64,000 bases of DNA from Pseudonocardia sp. TRM90224 (GCF_021245725.1 NZ_JAJGSX010000003.1:62001-126000), one strand, 5' to 3'. Positions 42,663-51,873 are shown, counted from the first letter of the stretch. A program made the numbers and translations. Notes: generated from the sequence alone by a model not told the origin.

Positions 42663-43427
42663 GTGCAGGTGACGCCGGTGCGGCCCGAGGTGCTCGTCGA
42701 GCTGGTCGCGGAGCTGGTCGCGGGCCGGGCGGGGCGGGTGCGGGCGGTGGTGGACGGCCCGGACGAGGCCGGTACCGCCGAGTTGGGCGCCGGTGTGGCC
42801 GGGCGGCTGCGCGAGCTGGGCCGGGCGACGGTGCTGGTGTCGGCGTGGGACTACCTACGGCCGGCTTCGGTCCGGCTGGAGTTCGGCCGCGAGGACCCCG
42901 ACGAGCTGCTCGACGGCTGGCTGGACGCGGGCGCGTTGCGCAGGGAGGTGCTCGATCCGGCCGGCGTCGACGGTTCGGGTCGGGTGCTGCCGCGGCTGTG
43001 GGATGCGTCGGTGGACAGAGCGTTCCGCGATACGAACTACGTGTCACTACCACCCGACGGCGTGGTCTTGATCACCGGATCGATGTTGCTCGGCCGGGGT
43101 CTGCCACTCGATGTGGCGGTGCACCTACGGATGGGTGAGGCTGCAATGCGGCGCAGCTTCCCTGCCGATCGGCGCTGGATGTTGCCTGCTTTTGCCCGCT
43201 ACGCGGCCGAACGGGACCCGAAGGCCATGCCGATCTGGTCGTCCTTGCCGATCATCCGAACCGACCTGCCGTCCGCCGCTGACACGGGCGGGCGATTGCC
43301 CCTACCGGTACCTTGGCTCCAGACCACATCGGCCGGCACCAAGATCGGGGGAAGCCAAGCGAGCAGCAGCCCGGGGATCGATCCAGGACCCCACCTACCT
43401 GCGAACCCGCACCCACCAGCATCATGA
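42663..43427 (+). CDS. Uridine-kinase-like protein with degenerate P-loop; frameshifted near its 3' end
   Basis: Read as is, 254 residues. Residues 1 to about 188 match a uridine-kinase-like actinobacterial family (WDYLRPASVRLEFGREDPDE, LPRLWDASVDRAFRD, VVLITGSMLLGRGLPLDVAVHLRM), but the expected Walker A is replaced by VVDGPDEAGTAE. After DPKAM at 43228 the frame loses similarity. Restoring one base (a G at about 43229) gives ADLVVLADHPNRPAVRR and a stop at 43280-43282, exactly the usual family ending. So the gene carries a 1-nt deletion, real or from sequencing, and the Pro-rich tail to 43427 is probably not native. Confidence 0.65.
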   Translation: MQVTPVRPEVLVELVAELVAGRAGRVRAVVDGPDEAGTAELGAGVAGRLRELGRATVLVSAWDYLRPASVRLEFGREDPDELLDGWLDAGALRREVLDPAGVDGSGRVLPRLWDASVDRAFRDTNYVSLPPDGVVLITGSMLLGRGLPLDVAVHLRMGEAAMRRSFPADRRWMLPAFARYAAERDPKAMPIWSSLPIIRTDLPSAADTGGRLPLPVPWLQTTSAGTKIGGSQASSSPGIDPGPHLPANPHPPAS

Positions 43428-43499
43428 TCGACATCAGGCCAGGCTCTGAGGCAACCCTCACCAGCAAGGCCCGACAAGATCCTCAAGGCAGCACAGCGA

Positions 43500-43850
43500 G
43501 CCTGAAGGAAACGATGCGAGCGGAGCGAGCGACAGACCCGTGAGGGACGAGTGAAGCAAGCCCTCAAGGCAAAGCGAGCGCAGCGGACGAGCAAGGCAAG
43601 CAAGCCACACGGCAAGCCGAACAGGGCCAGCAACGCAAGCCGACCAAGGCGAAGCGAAGCGAGCCCCACAGGCAACGCGAGCGAAGCGAGCGAGCAACAG
43701 GGCAAAGCGAAGCGAGCCCTGGAAGCAATGCGAGCGAAGCGAGCGAGCGGCCCGAGAGGCGAAGCGAGCCGAAGGCGAGCGAGCCAGGGAGGGGGTCCGG
43801 GGGGCGAAGCCCCGCCGGGCGGGGTCTGGGGGTTGCACCCCCAGGAAGGA
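43500..43850. repeat. GCGAAGCGAGC low-complexity tract ending in double hairpin
   Basis: From about 43505 to 43785 the sequence is built from GCGAAGCGAGC, GAGCGAAGCGAGCGAG and CAAGGCAAGC-type units. It ends in a G-rich block with two hairpins, GGGGCGAAGCCCC (43801-43813) and CTGGGGGTTGCACCCCCAG (43826-43844). Blocks of this kind recur in intergenic DNA of many high-GC bacteria. Frames through it are not credible genes. It fills the gap between the frameshifted kinase and tRNA-Leu. Confidence 0.8.
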
Positions 43851-43905
43851 CGGCACGATGACCGCAGCGAAGCGCAAAGCGCGAGCAGGGTTCACCGATT
43901 CATCG

Positions 43906-43988
43906 TGCGCGAGGAGGGAGTTGAACCCTCACGTCCTTACGGACACACGGACCTGAACCGTGCGCGTCTGCCATTCCGCCACTCGCGC
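43906..43988 (-). tRNA. tRNA-Leu (CAG anticodon)
   Basis: On the minus strand, acceptor GCGCGAG pairs with CTCGCGC. The D arm is GGCGGAATGGCAGAC, the anticodon stem ACGG/CCGT encloses TTCAGGT with anticodon CAG, a long variable arm (GTCCGTAAGGAC) marks class II tRNA, and the T arm is GAGGGTTCAACTCCCTC. No CCA is encoded. A tRNA-Leu next to fhaA is the conserved arrangement in mycobacteria and relatives. Confidence 0.93.
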
Positions 43989-44130
43989 TGACGAGAGAAA
44001 AAGTAGCACGGCTGGACCGGAGGTTTCACCGGGGTCTACCTCATGGTGACGGTACCGCTCCACGCTGCCAGCTAGCACAGATACGATCGGTACTGCATGC
44101 AACACGCCGATGCGAACGGAGGAAGATCGG

Positions 44131-45312
44131 TTGGGCCGCGTGGGGAGGTTCGAACGCCGTCTGCAAGGGATGGTGGGCGACGCATTCGCGCGGGTCTTCG
44201 GTGGCAGCGTGGTTCCGCAAGAGGTGGCCCAAGCACTGCTCAGGGAAGCCGAGGACCACATCGAGGAGCTCGCGGGTGGGCGTTTGCTTGCGCCCAACCG
44301 TTATACGGTGCTGCTCAGCCCCTCCGATCTCGAACGCATGGCCGGTGACTGGGGGCAGATCGTCGAGTCGCTCTCCACCTACGTCACCGAACAACTCGCC
44401 GACCAGGGATGGGACACCTACGGCGAGGTCGTAGTCTTTCTGGAGCGCTCCGATGCGCTGCACACGGGACAGTTCCGCACCCGCTCGTCCGTGGACCCCG
44501 ACGCTTCCCGCCGGGACGCCATCCGAGCACGCGACGCAGGAGAAGCACCCATGAGCCAGCAACCGGGCCACCCCGAGGAGAACGGGCAGTACGGATACGA
44601 CCGTGGTGCCCCCGGCGGATACGGGCAGCAGCAGACGTATGCCCCGCCTGCCTACGACCAGCGCCAAGGGGGGTATGACGAGCAGGCCCAGCAGGGCGGC
44701 TACCCGCCTCAGGGCGGCGGGTACGGCGGCCAGCAGGGCGGCGGCTACCCGCCTCAGCAGAGCGGCGGCTACCCGCAGCAGGGCGGCGGCTACGACCAGG
44801 GCTACCAGCAGGGTGGCTACGAGCAGGGCGGCTACCAGCAGGGCGGCGGCTACGAGCAGGGCGGCTACCAGCAGGGCGGCTACCAGCAGGGTGGTTACGA
44901 CCAGGGCGGCGGCTACCAGCAGGGCGGGTACGACCAGGGCGGCGGCTACCAGCAGGGTGGCTACGACCAGGGCTACCAGCAGGGTGGCTACCAGCAGGGC
45001 GGCTACCAGCAGGGCGGCTACCAGGGCGTCGCGGCCTCGCTGAGCCTCGACGACGGGTCCGGTCGCACGTACGAGCTCACCCAGGGCAGCCACGTGATCG
45101 GTCGTGGGCAGGATTCCGCGTTCCGTCTGCCGGACACCGGTGTGTCGCGCAGGCACCTGGAGATCAGCTGGGACGGGCAGTCCGCCACACTGTCGGACTT
45201 GGGTTCCACCAACGGGACCACGGTCAACGGCAACCCGGTGCAGACCTGGCAGCTGAACGACGGCGACGTCATCAGGGTCGGTCACTCGAGTCTGATCTTC
45301 CGCACCCAGTAG
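44131..45312 (+). CDS. fhaA: FhaA: DUF3662 and FHA domain protein
   Basis: A 393-residue cytoplasmic regulator of peptidoglycan synthesis. The N-terminal DUF3662 domain has VGDAFARVFGGSVVPQEVAQALLREAED, recognisable as AFARVFGGSVVPQEV, then LLAPNRYTVLLSP. Residues about 170-298 are a Gly/Gln/Tyr repeat (GGYQQ units). The C-terminal FHA domain (about 300-392) has GRGQDSAFRLP, SRRHLEI and LGSTNGTTVNG for phosphothreonine binding. TTG 44131 is the start because GGAGG lies eight bases upstream and mycobacterial FhaA begins at the same point; ATG 44110 has no site. First gene of the fhaAB-pstP-rodA-pbpA-pknAB operon. Confidence 0.93.
   Translation: MGRVGRFERRLQGMVGDAFARVFGGSVVPQEVAQALLREAEDHIEELAGGRLLAPNRYTVLLSPSDLERMAGDWGQIVESLSTYVTEQLADQGWDTYGEVVVFLERSDALHTGQFRTRSSVDPDASRRDAIRARDAGEAPMSQQPGHPEENGQYGYDRGAPGGYGQQQTYAPPAYDQRQGGYDEQAQQGGYPPQGGGYGGQQGGGYPPQQSGGYPQQGGGYDQGYQQGGYEQGGYQQGGGYEQGGYQQGGYQQGGYDQGGGYQQGGYDQGGGYQQGGYDQGYQQGGYQQGGYQQGGYQGVAASLSLDDGSGRTYELTQGSHVIGRGQDSAFRLPDTGVSRRHLEISWDGQSATLSDLGSTNGTTVNGNPVQTWQLNDGDVIRVGHSSLIFRTQ
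44640..45030 (+). repeat. Tandem GGY(Q/D/E)QG-coding repeat inside fhaA
   Basis: Imperfect tandem units of 12-15 bp (GGCTACCAGCAGGGC, with GAC or GAG in place of the first CAG) encode GGYQQ, GGYDQ and GGYEQ pentapeptides, about 20 in a row. This is the low-complexity linker between the DUF3662 and FHA domains; copy number is likely to vary between strains. Confidence 0.9.
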
Positions 45313-45350
45313 TCGACCGGACGTCGAGGAGAGAACGGGGTTCGCCGCGA

Positions 45351-45806
45351 GTGCCGGAGTTGGTACTACAGCTGACCAGGGCGGGCTTCCTGGCCTTGCT
45401 CTGGTTGTTCGTGCTGGTCGCTCTGCGGGTGGTGCGCTCCGATCTGTATGCGGCGTCCGGGTTGCGGGCGCTCGTTCCCGGTGGTCGGACCGCTCCGCGC
45501 ACCAGTAGGGGACGCACGGCCCGCCAGCTGCTCGTGACGCAGGGCGCTCTGGCGGGCACGCGTGTTTCGCTCGACGCCAGGCCGATCTTGATCGGCCGGG
45601 CCGACGACTCGACGTTGGTGCTCGACGACGACTACGCATCGACCCGGCATGCGCGGATCTCGCTGCAGGGCGAGGAGTGGTACGTCGAGGATCTCGGGTC
45701 GACCAACGGCACGTACCTTGATCGGGCTAAGGTCACCGGACCCACCCGGGTACCCCTGGGGGTTCCTGTCCGCATCGGCAAGACGGTGATCGAGCTCCGA
45801 TCATGA
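45351..45806 (+). CDS. fhaB: FhaB/FipA: membrane-anchored FHA protein
   Basis: A 151-residue protein: one TM helix (residues 10-28), basic linker, then an FHA domain with PILIGRADDSTLVLDDDYASTRHARI (GRADDS, TRHARI) and LGSTNGTYLD. The conserved Arg, Ser/Thr and Asn residues that read phosphothreonine are present. FhaB homologs recruit PknA/PknB-phosphorylated division proteins. Start GTG 45351, 38 bp after fhaA. Confidence 0.93.
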   Translation: MPELVLQLTRAGFLALLWLFVLVALRVVRSDLYAASGLRALVPGGRTAPRTSRGRTARQLLVTQGALAGTRVSLDARPILIGRADDSTLVLDDDYASTRHARISLQGEEWYVEDLGSTNGTYLDRAKVTGPTRVPLGVPVRIGKTVIELRS

Positions 45807-45897
45807 GGCGCCGTCAGTGCGTCGGGCTTCCGGGCCCGGCGCGAGCGCCTGGTCGGGTCGACCGCTTTGCCCCCGATCGAAATCGCGGAGTCGCACG

Positions 45898-47280
45898 ATG
45901 ACGCTGGTCCTGCGCTACTCCGCCCGCAGCGACCGCGGGCTCGTCCGGCAGAACAACCAGGACGCGGTGTATGCCGGTCCTCGACTGCTGGCGCTGGCCG
46001 ACGGTATGGGCGGGCACGCCGCCGGTGAGGTGGCGTCCTCGCTCGTGATCTCGGCGTTGGCCCCGCTGGATGAGGACGATCCCGGTGACGACCTGCTCGC
46101 CGAGCTCCGCGACGCGACGATCGAGGGCAACGCCGCGATCACCCGGCACGTCGCGGAGGCGCCCGATCTCGAGGGCATGGGCACGACGCTGACCGCGATC
46201 CTGTTCGCGGGGTCCCGGCTCGGGCTGGTGCACATCGGGGATTCGCGCGCCTACCAGCTGCGTGAGGGCATGTTCAGCCAGATCACGAAGGACGACACGT
46301 TCGTCCAGTCGTTGATCGACGAGGGGCGGATCACGGAGGAGGAGGCGCACACGCATCCGCAGCGTTCGCTGCTGCTGCGCGCCATCACCGGCCAGGACGT
46401 CGACCCTTCGCTGACGATCCGCGAAGCCAGGGCGGGCGACCGCTACCTGCTGTGCTCCGACGGTCTGTCCGGCGTGGTGAGCGACGAAACGCTCGCCGAC
46501 ACGCTCGCGGCCTACCGCGACCCGCGTGAGTGCGCCGACCGCATGATCGAGCTGGCACTGCGCGGCGGTGGGCCCGACAACATCACCTGCATCGTGGCCG
46601 ATGTCGTCGACATCGACTTCGGTGAGGACGCCCCGATCGTCGGCGGCGCGGTCGGTGACGGCAGCGAGGACACGCCGCCGGATTCGGCGGCGGCGCGCGC
46701 GTCCGCCACGACCATGACGCGCACCGCTCCGCAGCGGGTGGTCGCCAGCGCGCCGGCGCCGGTGCGCAAGCGCAGGCCGCTGCGTGTCGCGCTGGTCGTC
46801 ATCGCGGTGCTCGCGGTGGTCGTCGGGGCAGGTGCGCTCGCCAGGATCTGGGTCATGCAGCAGTACTACGTCGGGGCCGACGGCGAGCAGGTCGCGATCT
46901 TCAAGGGCGTGCGGGGCGAGCTGCTCGGGCTGTCGTTGCACGAGGTCCAGGAGCGCACCGACATCCGGCTGAACGACCTCCCGGAGACCGAGCAGAGCTC
47001 GGTCCGCGAGGGGATCATCGCCTCGGACGGGCTGCGCGGCGCGCACGGCCTCGTCGTCCGGTTGCGGGCGATGCGGCTCGAGCCCTGCCTGCCTCCGGCG
47101 CCGCCCGCGACGACCCCGCCCGCGACGAGCACCCCGCCGACCGCTGGTGCGACGGCCACACCGCCGTCGAACGACCCCGCCGTTCCCGGCGGGGCGGCCG
47201 CGCCGACCGCCGATCCCAACGTCACAACGCTCCAGCCCCCGGCGCAGAGGCCAGGCTTGGACTGCCGGCCGGAGAGCTGA
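45898..47280 (+). CDS. pstP: PP2C-family Ser/Thr phosphatase PstP
   Basis: A 460-residue membrane phosphatase. PP2C motifs: NNQDAVYAG, ADGMGGHAAGE (metal-binding Asp-Gly), MGTTLTAILF, GDSRAY, DGLSGVV and GGPDNITCIVAD, covering residues 1-235. A TM helix lies at about 294-318, followed by an extracellular domain of about 115 residues and a Pro/Thr-rich C-terminus. It dephosphorylates PknA, PknB and their targets. ATG 45898 has GGAG seven bases upstream. Its stop overlaps the rodA ATG by 1 bp (TGATG). Confidence 0.95.
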   Translation: MTLVLRYSARSDRGLVRQNNQDAVYAGPRLLALADGMGGHAAGEVASSLVISALAPLDEDDPGDDLLAELRDATIEGNAAITRHVAEAPDLEGMGTTLTAILFAGSRLGLVHIGDSRAYQLREGMFSQITKDDTFVQSLIDEGRITEEEAHTHPQRSLLLRAITGQDVDPSLTIREARAGDRYLLCSDGLSGVVSDETLADTLAAYRDPRECADRMIELALRGGGPDNITCIVADVVDIDFGEDAPIVGGAVGDGSEDTPPDSAAARASATTMTRTAPQRVVASAPAPVRKRRPLRVALVVIAVLAVVVGAGALARIWVMQQYYVGADGEQVAIFKGVRGELLGLSLHEVQERTDIRLNDLPETEQSSVREGIIASDGLRGAHGLVVRLRAMRLEPCLPPAPPATTPPATSTPPTAGATATPPSNDPAVPGGAAAPTADPNVTTLQPPAQRPGLDCRPES

Positions 47281-48722
47281 TGGCGGCGCCCAGCACCGGC
47301 CTTCCGCCGAACCCAGCGCAGGCGACGCCTGCACCGTTGCCGACCGGCCGCGGCATCGAGCTGGTGCTATTGGCGTTCGCCGCGGTGCTGGTGACGGGCG
47401 CGCTCGCGCTCGTCGAGGCCAACCAGAAGCAGGAGCTGACCACGCAGCTGCTGTTCGTCGGCGCTGCGTTCCTCGCGATCTTCACCGCGGCGCACTTCGC
47501 GGTGCGGCGGTTCGCGCCCTATGCGGATCCGCTGATCCTGCCGTGCGTCGCGCTGCTCAACGGCCTCGGTCTCGTGATGATCCATCGGCTCGACCTCGCC
47601 AACGCCGACAAGGCGGCGGTGCGCGGTGCGGATCCGGCCGTCGAGCTGATCGGCCGTCAGATCATCTGGACGACGGTCGGGCTCGCGCTGTTCATCGGCG
47701 TGCTCGCGCTCGTCAAGGATCACCGCACGCTCGCCCGCTACGGCTACACCGCGGGTTTCGCGGGCATCATCCTGCTCGCTCTGCCGGGGTTGCTGCCGTC
47801 GGCGATCTCCGAGGTCAACGGCGCGAAGCTGTGGATCAGGGTCGGTCCGGTCGGCATCCAGCCCGGCGAGTTCGCGAAGATCCTGCTGATCGTGTTCTTC
47901 GCCGCGTTCCTGGTGCAGAAGCGTGAGCTGTTCACGACGGCGGGCCGCCGGTTCCTCGGCATGGAGCTGCCGCGTGCCCGCGACCTCGCCCCGCTGCTCG
48001 TCGCGTGGGGGCTCTCGGTCGGGGTGCTCGTGCTCGAGCGCGACCTCGGCACGTCGCTGCTGTTCTTCGGCATCGTGCTGGTGCTGCTCTACGTCGCCAC
48101 CGAGCGCATCTCGTGGATGGTCATCGGCCTGACGTTCTTCATCGGCGGCTGCGTGATCGCCTACCAGCTGTTCAGCCACGTCCGGGTCAGGGTGCAGGGC
48201 TGGATCGACCCGTTCGCCGACTTCGAGCGCACCGGCTTCCAGATCGGGCAGGCGCTCTTCGGGCTCGGCACCGGCGGGGTGGGCGGCACCGGCCTCGGCG
48301 CGGGGCGGCCCGACCTCGTGCCGTTCGCCGAGAGCGACTTCATGCTGTCCTCGCTCGGCGAGGAGCTCGGCCTGATCGGCCTCGCGGCCGTCCTCATCGT
48401 CTACCTGGTGCTGATCACCCGCGGCCTGCGCAGCGCGCTCGCCGTGCGCGACAGCTTCGGCAAGCTGCTGGCGACGGGCTTCGCGTTCACGCTGGCCCTG
48501 CAGGTGTTCATCGTCATCGGCGGCGCGTCGAAGCTGATCCCGCTCACCGGGCTGACGCTGCCGTTCCTGTCGTACGGCGGCTCGTCGCTCGTCGCGAACT
48601 ACGCGCTGGTCGCGATGCTCCTGCGGGTGTCGAACGCGGCGAGGGCGCCGCTGCCGCGCCGGCCGGTCGCGCAGGTGCCGATCGCCGAGGCCGGCACCGA
48701 GCTCGTGGAGCGACCGAAGTGA
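47280..48722 (+). CDS. rodA: RodA/FtsW-type peptidoglycan glycosyltransferase
   Basis: A 480-residue SEDS polytopic membrane protein with about 12 TM segments. Motifs: GAKLWIRVGPVGIQPGEFAKI (split KLWIRVGP, QPGEFAKI), LERDLGTSLLFF, GTGLGAGRPDLVPFAESDF and LTLPFLSYGGSS. It polymerises lipid II in cell elongation with PbpA as its partner transpeptidase. Overlaps pstP by 1 bp and pbpA by 4 bp, so the three are translationally coupled. Confidence 0.95.
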   Translation: MAAPSTGLPPNPAQATPAPLPTGRGIELVLLAFAAVLVTGALALVEANQKQELTTQLLFVGAAFLAIFTAAHFAVRRFAPYADPLILPCVALLNGLGLVMIHRLDLANADKAAVRGADPAVELIGRQIIWTTVGLALFIGVLALVKDHRTLARYGYTAGFAGIILLALPGLLPSAISEVNGAKLWIRVGPVGIQPGEFAKILLIVFFAAFLVQKRELFTTAGRRFLGMELPRARDLAPLLVAWGLSVGVLVLERDLGTSLLFFGIVLVLLYVATERISWMVIGLTFFIGGCVIAYQLFSHVRVRVQGWIDPFADFERTGFQIGQALFGLGTGGVGGTGLGAGRPDLVPFAESDFMLSSLGEELGLIGLAAVLIVYLVLITRGLRSALAVRDSFGKLLATGFAFTLALQVFIVIGGASKLIPLTGLTLPFLSYGGSSLVANYALVAMLLRVSNAARAPLPRRPVAQVPIAEAGTELVERPK

Positions 48723-50197
48723 ACACCCCGGTCCGCCGCGTGGCGATCGCCGTGATGGCGATGATCCTGTTGCTCCTGGCCAACCTGACGTACGTGCAGG
48801 TCGTCAAGGCGAGCGACTACCGCAACGACCCGCGCAACAAGCGTGTGCTGCTCGCGGAGTACGCGCGCAAGCGCGGCCAGATCAGCGCGGCCGGCCAGAT
48901 GCTCGCCGCGAGCACGGAGACCGGCGGGCGGCTGCGCTACCAGCGCAACTACCCCGACGGGCCGGTGTTCGCGCCGGTCACCGGCTACTACTCGGTGAAC
49001 CACGGCGCGACCGGGATCGAGCGGGCCGCCGACGAGATCCTCAACGGCAGCGACGACCGGCTGTTCGGGCGCAGGCTCTCCGACCTCATCACGGGCCGCG
49101 ACCCCAGCGGCGGCAACGTCGTGCTGACGATCGACCCCGACATGCAGAAAGCGGCGTACGACCAGCTGTCGAGCCGCAACTACACCGGTGCCGTCGTCGC
49201 GCTGAGGCCGCAGACCGGGGAGATCCTCGCGATGGCGTCGACGCCGTCGTACGACCCGAATCCGCTGGCCACCCACAGCGCCGCGGAGGAGAACGAGGCC
49301 TTCGCGCAGGTCAACGCCGAAGAGCCGTCGGTGCTGACCAACCGGGCGATCTCGGAGATCTACCCGCCCGGCTCCACGTTCAAGCTGATCGATGTCGCGG
49401 CGGCCCTCAGCAGCGGGAAGTACACCCCTGACAGCCAGCTCACCGCCATCGCGAACCTGAAACTCGCCAACGGCCGCACCGACCTGGAGAACTACAACGG
49501 CAACTCGTGCGGGACCAGCGCCACCGCGTCGCTGCGCGATGCGCTGCAGCGCTCCTGCAACACGGCGTTCGCCCAGCTCGCCGCCGAGCTCGGCGAGCAG
49601 GCGATCCGCGACCAGGCGGCGGCGTTCGGCATCGGGACGACCGACCTCTCGATCCCGATGAACGTCGCGACCTCGACGATCGGCGACATCGAGGACACCA
49701 CGGCGCTGCAGCAGTCCAGCATCGGGCAGCGCGATGTCGCGCTCACCCCGCTGCAGAACGCGATGATCGTCGCGGCGATCGCCAACGGTGGGACCGTCAT
49801 GAAGCCGTACCTGATCAAGTCGATCCAGAGCCAGGAGCTGGAGACCGTCGAGACGACGAACCCGGACCGCGTCGGCCGGGCCATCGACGCCGGTGTTGCG
49901 CGCACGATGACCGAGCTGATGGTCAACAACGAGAACTCGTACCGCGGTGCCGGCAAGCTCAGCGATGTGCAGATCGCCGCGAAGACCGGTACGGCGGAGC
50001 ACGGCGCCAACCCGAAGGCCACGCCGCCGCACGTCTGGTACGTGGCCTTCGCACCGGCGGACAACCCACAGATCGCGGTGGCGGTCGTCGTCGAGTCCGG
50101 CGGCGACCGCTCCGACCTCGCGGCGACCGGCGGTGCGGTGGCCGCTCCGATCGGGCGAGCCGTGATCGCTGCAGGCCTCGGTAAGGCGGACCGCTGA
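48719..50197 (+). CDS. pbpA: Class B penicillin-binding protein PbpA
   Basis: A 492-residue transpeptidase: one N-terminal TM helix (about residues 8-27), a dimerisation domain, then the penicillin-binding fold with SxxK as STFK (Ser219), SxN as SCN and KTG as KTGTAEHG (Lys422). It cross-links peptidoglycan with RodA. GTG 48719 overlaps rodA's TGA (GTGA). pknA starts 1 bp after its stop. Confidence 0.95.
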   Translation: MNTPVRRVAIAVMAMILLLLANLTYVQVVKASDYRNDPRNKRVLLAEYARKRGQISAAGQMLAASTETGGRLRYQRNYPDGPVFAPVTGYYSVNHGATGIERAADEILNGSDDRLFGRRLSDLITGRDPSGGNVVLTIDPDMQKAAYDQLSSRNYTGAVVALRPQTGEILAMASTPSYDPNPLATHSAAEENEAFAQVNAEEPSVLTNRAISEIYPPGSTFKLIDVAAALSSGKYTPDSQLTAIANLKLANGRTDLENYNGNSCGTSATASLRDALQRSCNTAFAQLAAELGEQAIRDQAAAFGIGTTDLSIPMNVATSTIGDIEDTTALQQSSIGQRDVALTPLQNAMIVAAIANGGTVMKPYLIKSIQSQELETVETTNPDRVGRAIDAGVARTMTELMVNNENSYRGAGKLSDVQIAAKTGTAEHGANPKATPPHVWYVAFAPADNPQIAVAVVVESGGDRSDLAATGGAVAAPIGRAVIAAGLGKADR

Positions 50198-50198
50198 C

Positions 50199-51764
50199 AT
50201 GAACGTCCTCGCTGCCGGCCAGTCGATAGCCGATCGCTACCAGCTCGACCGACGAATCGCCGTCGGCGGGATGGGCGAGGTGTGGGAGGCCGTCGACACC
50301 CGTCTCGGCCGCAGCGTCGCGGTAAAGGTGCTGCGCCCTGAGCTCTCGGACGACCCCGAGTTCCTGCACCGCTTCCGCATCGAGGCGCGCACCGTCGCGT
50401 CGCTGGACAACCCCGGGATCGCGGCCGTGCACGACTACGGCGAGGACGAGGGATCGTCCGGCCGAGCCACCGCCTACCTGGTGATGGAGCTGGTCCGCGG
50501 CGACCCGCTCTCGACATTGATCTCCCGCGGGCCGATCGACACCGACGAGACGATGCGGATCGTCGAGGACGCCGCGTGGGCGCTGCAGGCAGCGCACGAG
50601 CGCGGTTTCGTGCACCGCGACGTCAAGCCGGGCAACATCCTGATCCGCACCGACGGTGTTGTGAAGCTCACCGACTTCGGCATCGCCAAGGCCGCCGACG
50701 CCGTGCCCGTCACCCGCTCCGGCATGGTGATGGGCACCGCCCACTACATCGCGCCCGAGCAGGCGAGCGGCGGTGAGGCAGGGCCGGCCGGCGACGTGTA
50801 CTCGCTCGGAATCGTCGGCTACGAGTGCCTCGCCGGGCACCGCCCGTTCCGCGCCGAGAGCGCGGTCGCGGTCGCGATGATGCAGGTCAGGGACGAGCCG
50901 CCGCCGCTGCCGACCAGCATCCCGAGCTGGGCGCGCGAGATCATCGAGGCGACGCTCGTCAAGGACCCCACCCTGCGGTACGCGACGGGTGGCGAGTTCG
51001 CGGCAGCCGTTGCCGCCGTCCGGCGCGGGGAACCGCTCCCGCCGCCGGGCGCCAACGCCGGCGCGACGTACACGCCGGCCCGGGCCCGCCCGGCGATCAC
51101 CGTCAAGAAGCCGAAGCCGGTGGTCGAGGAGCCGGAACCGGAACCGGAGCGCCAGCAGGCGCCCCCGCCCGCACCCACGCCGACCCCGAAGCCGTCGACC
51201 CGGCCGGGCCCCGGACCCGGACCGGCGCCGCAGGGTCCGCCGAGGCAGCCGCCGCCGCGCACCCCGCACCGTGCGAACCGTCCGCAGCCGACCGGCTCCG
51301 GGCGGGTGCAGCCGCCGCCGTCGGGCCAGGTCACGCAGGTGAACCCGGGCGCGCAGCGCCAGCAGCGCCAAGCTCCGCCACGAACGGGGCAGGGGCCGCG
51401 CCAGAGCCCGCCGTCACAAGCGCAGCGTCAGCAGTCGTCGGCGAGCCACTCGGCCCACCGCGCGCGGCAGATCTCGCTCTCGACGCAGCCGCTGCGACTT
51501 CGGCCGAGGAGCAAGGCACCGCGAATCCTGCTGGTCATCTTGTTCGTTCTGCTTACTGTGGCGGCGATGATCCTCGGCTGGTTCGTGCTCAGGGGAGGTC
51601 TGCCGAGCATCCCCGGCATCACCGCACTCGGTGTCACCGATCAGCCGAACCGGACATCTCTGAGCATTACGGAGGGTAGTCTGGCGAGCCGGGAGGACCT
51701 TCTCGTCGGCTGGGCGGCACCGCAGGCGCCCGGATCCGCCGGCTCGGCCTGGTTCGTCCGGTGA
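50199..51764 (+). CDS. pknA: Serine/threonine protein kinase PknA
   Basis: A 521-residue membrane kinase. Kinase domain residues about 12-275: glycine loop IAVGGMGEVW, VAVKVL, catalytic HRDVKPGN, DFG, activation loop with GTAHYIAPEQ. Residues about 280-440 are Pro/Gln-rich and disordered. A TM helix lies at about 442-464 with a short extracellular tail and no PASTA domains, typical of PknA. It phosphorylates division and envelope proteins. Followed after 109 bp by pknB. Confidence 0.95.
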   Translation: MNVLAAGQSIADRYQLDRRIAVGGMGEVWEAVDTRLGRSVAVKVLRPELSDDPEFLHRFRIEARTVASLDNPGIAAVHDYGEDEGSSGRATAYLVMELVRGDPLSTLISRGPIDTDETMRIVEDAAWALQAAHERGFVHRDVKPGNILIRTDGVVKLTDFGIAKAADAVPVTRSGMVMGTAHYIAPEQASGGEAGPAGDVYSLGIVGYECLAGHRPFRAESAVAVAMMQVRDEPPPLPTSIPSWAREIIEATLVKDPTLRYATGGEFAAAVAAVRRGEPLPPPGANAGATYTPARARPAITVKKPKPVVEEPEPEPERQQAPPPAPTPTPKPSTRPGPGPGPAPQGPPRQPPPRTPHRANRPQPTGSGRVQPPPSGQVTQVNPGAQRQQRQAPPRTGQGPRQSPPSQAQRQQSSASHSAHRARQISLSTQPLRLRPRSKAPRILLVILFVLLTVAAMILGWFVLRGGLPSIPGITALGVTDQPNRTSLSITEGSLASREDLLVGWAAPQAPGSAGSAWFVR

Positions 51765-51873
51765 GCCCGTCCGACCAGCGGCCCGGCGCTCAGGTGCTCG
51801 GGGCGACCACCCAAGTGGGCTCGTGGCCCGGCATTATGGACCCAACACTCGAACCTCCCAGGAATCGGCAGCG

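Noticed and set aside
43906..43988. tRNA-Leu as integration site of a mobile island
   Set aside because: No integrase, no direct repeat of the tRNA 3' end and no foreign composition in the flanking genes; gene order on one side is the conserved pknB cluster.
43551..43991. Plus-strand reading frame of 146 codons next to tRNA-Leu
   Set aside because: Made of low-complexity GCGAAGCGAGC repeats and runs through the tRNA gene antisense; no ribosome site and no protein-like composition.
44110..44130. ATG 44110 as fhaA start
   Set aside because: No ribosome site upstream; TTG 44131 has GGAGG at eight bases and matches where homologs start.
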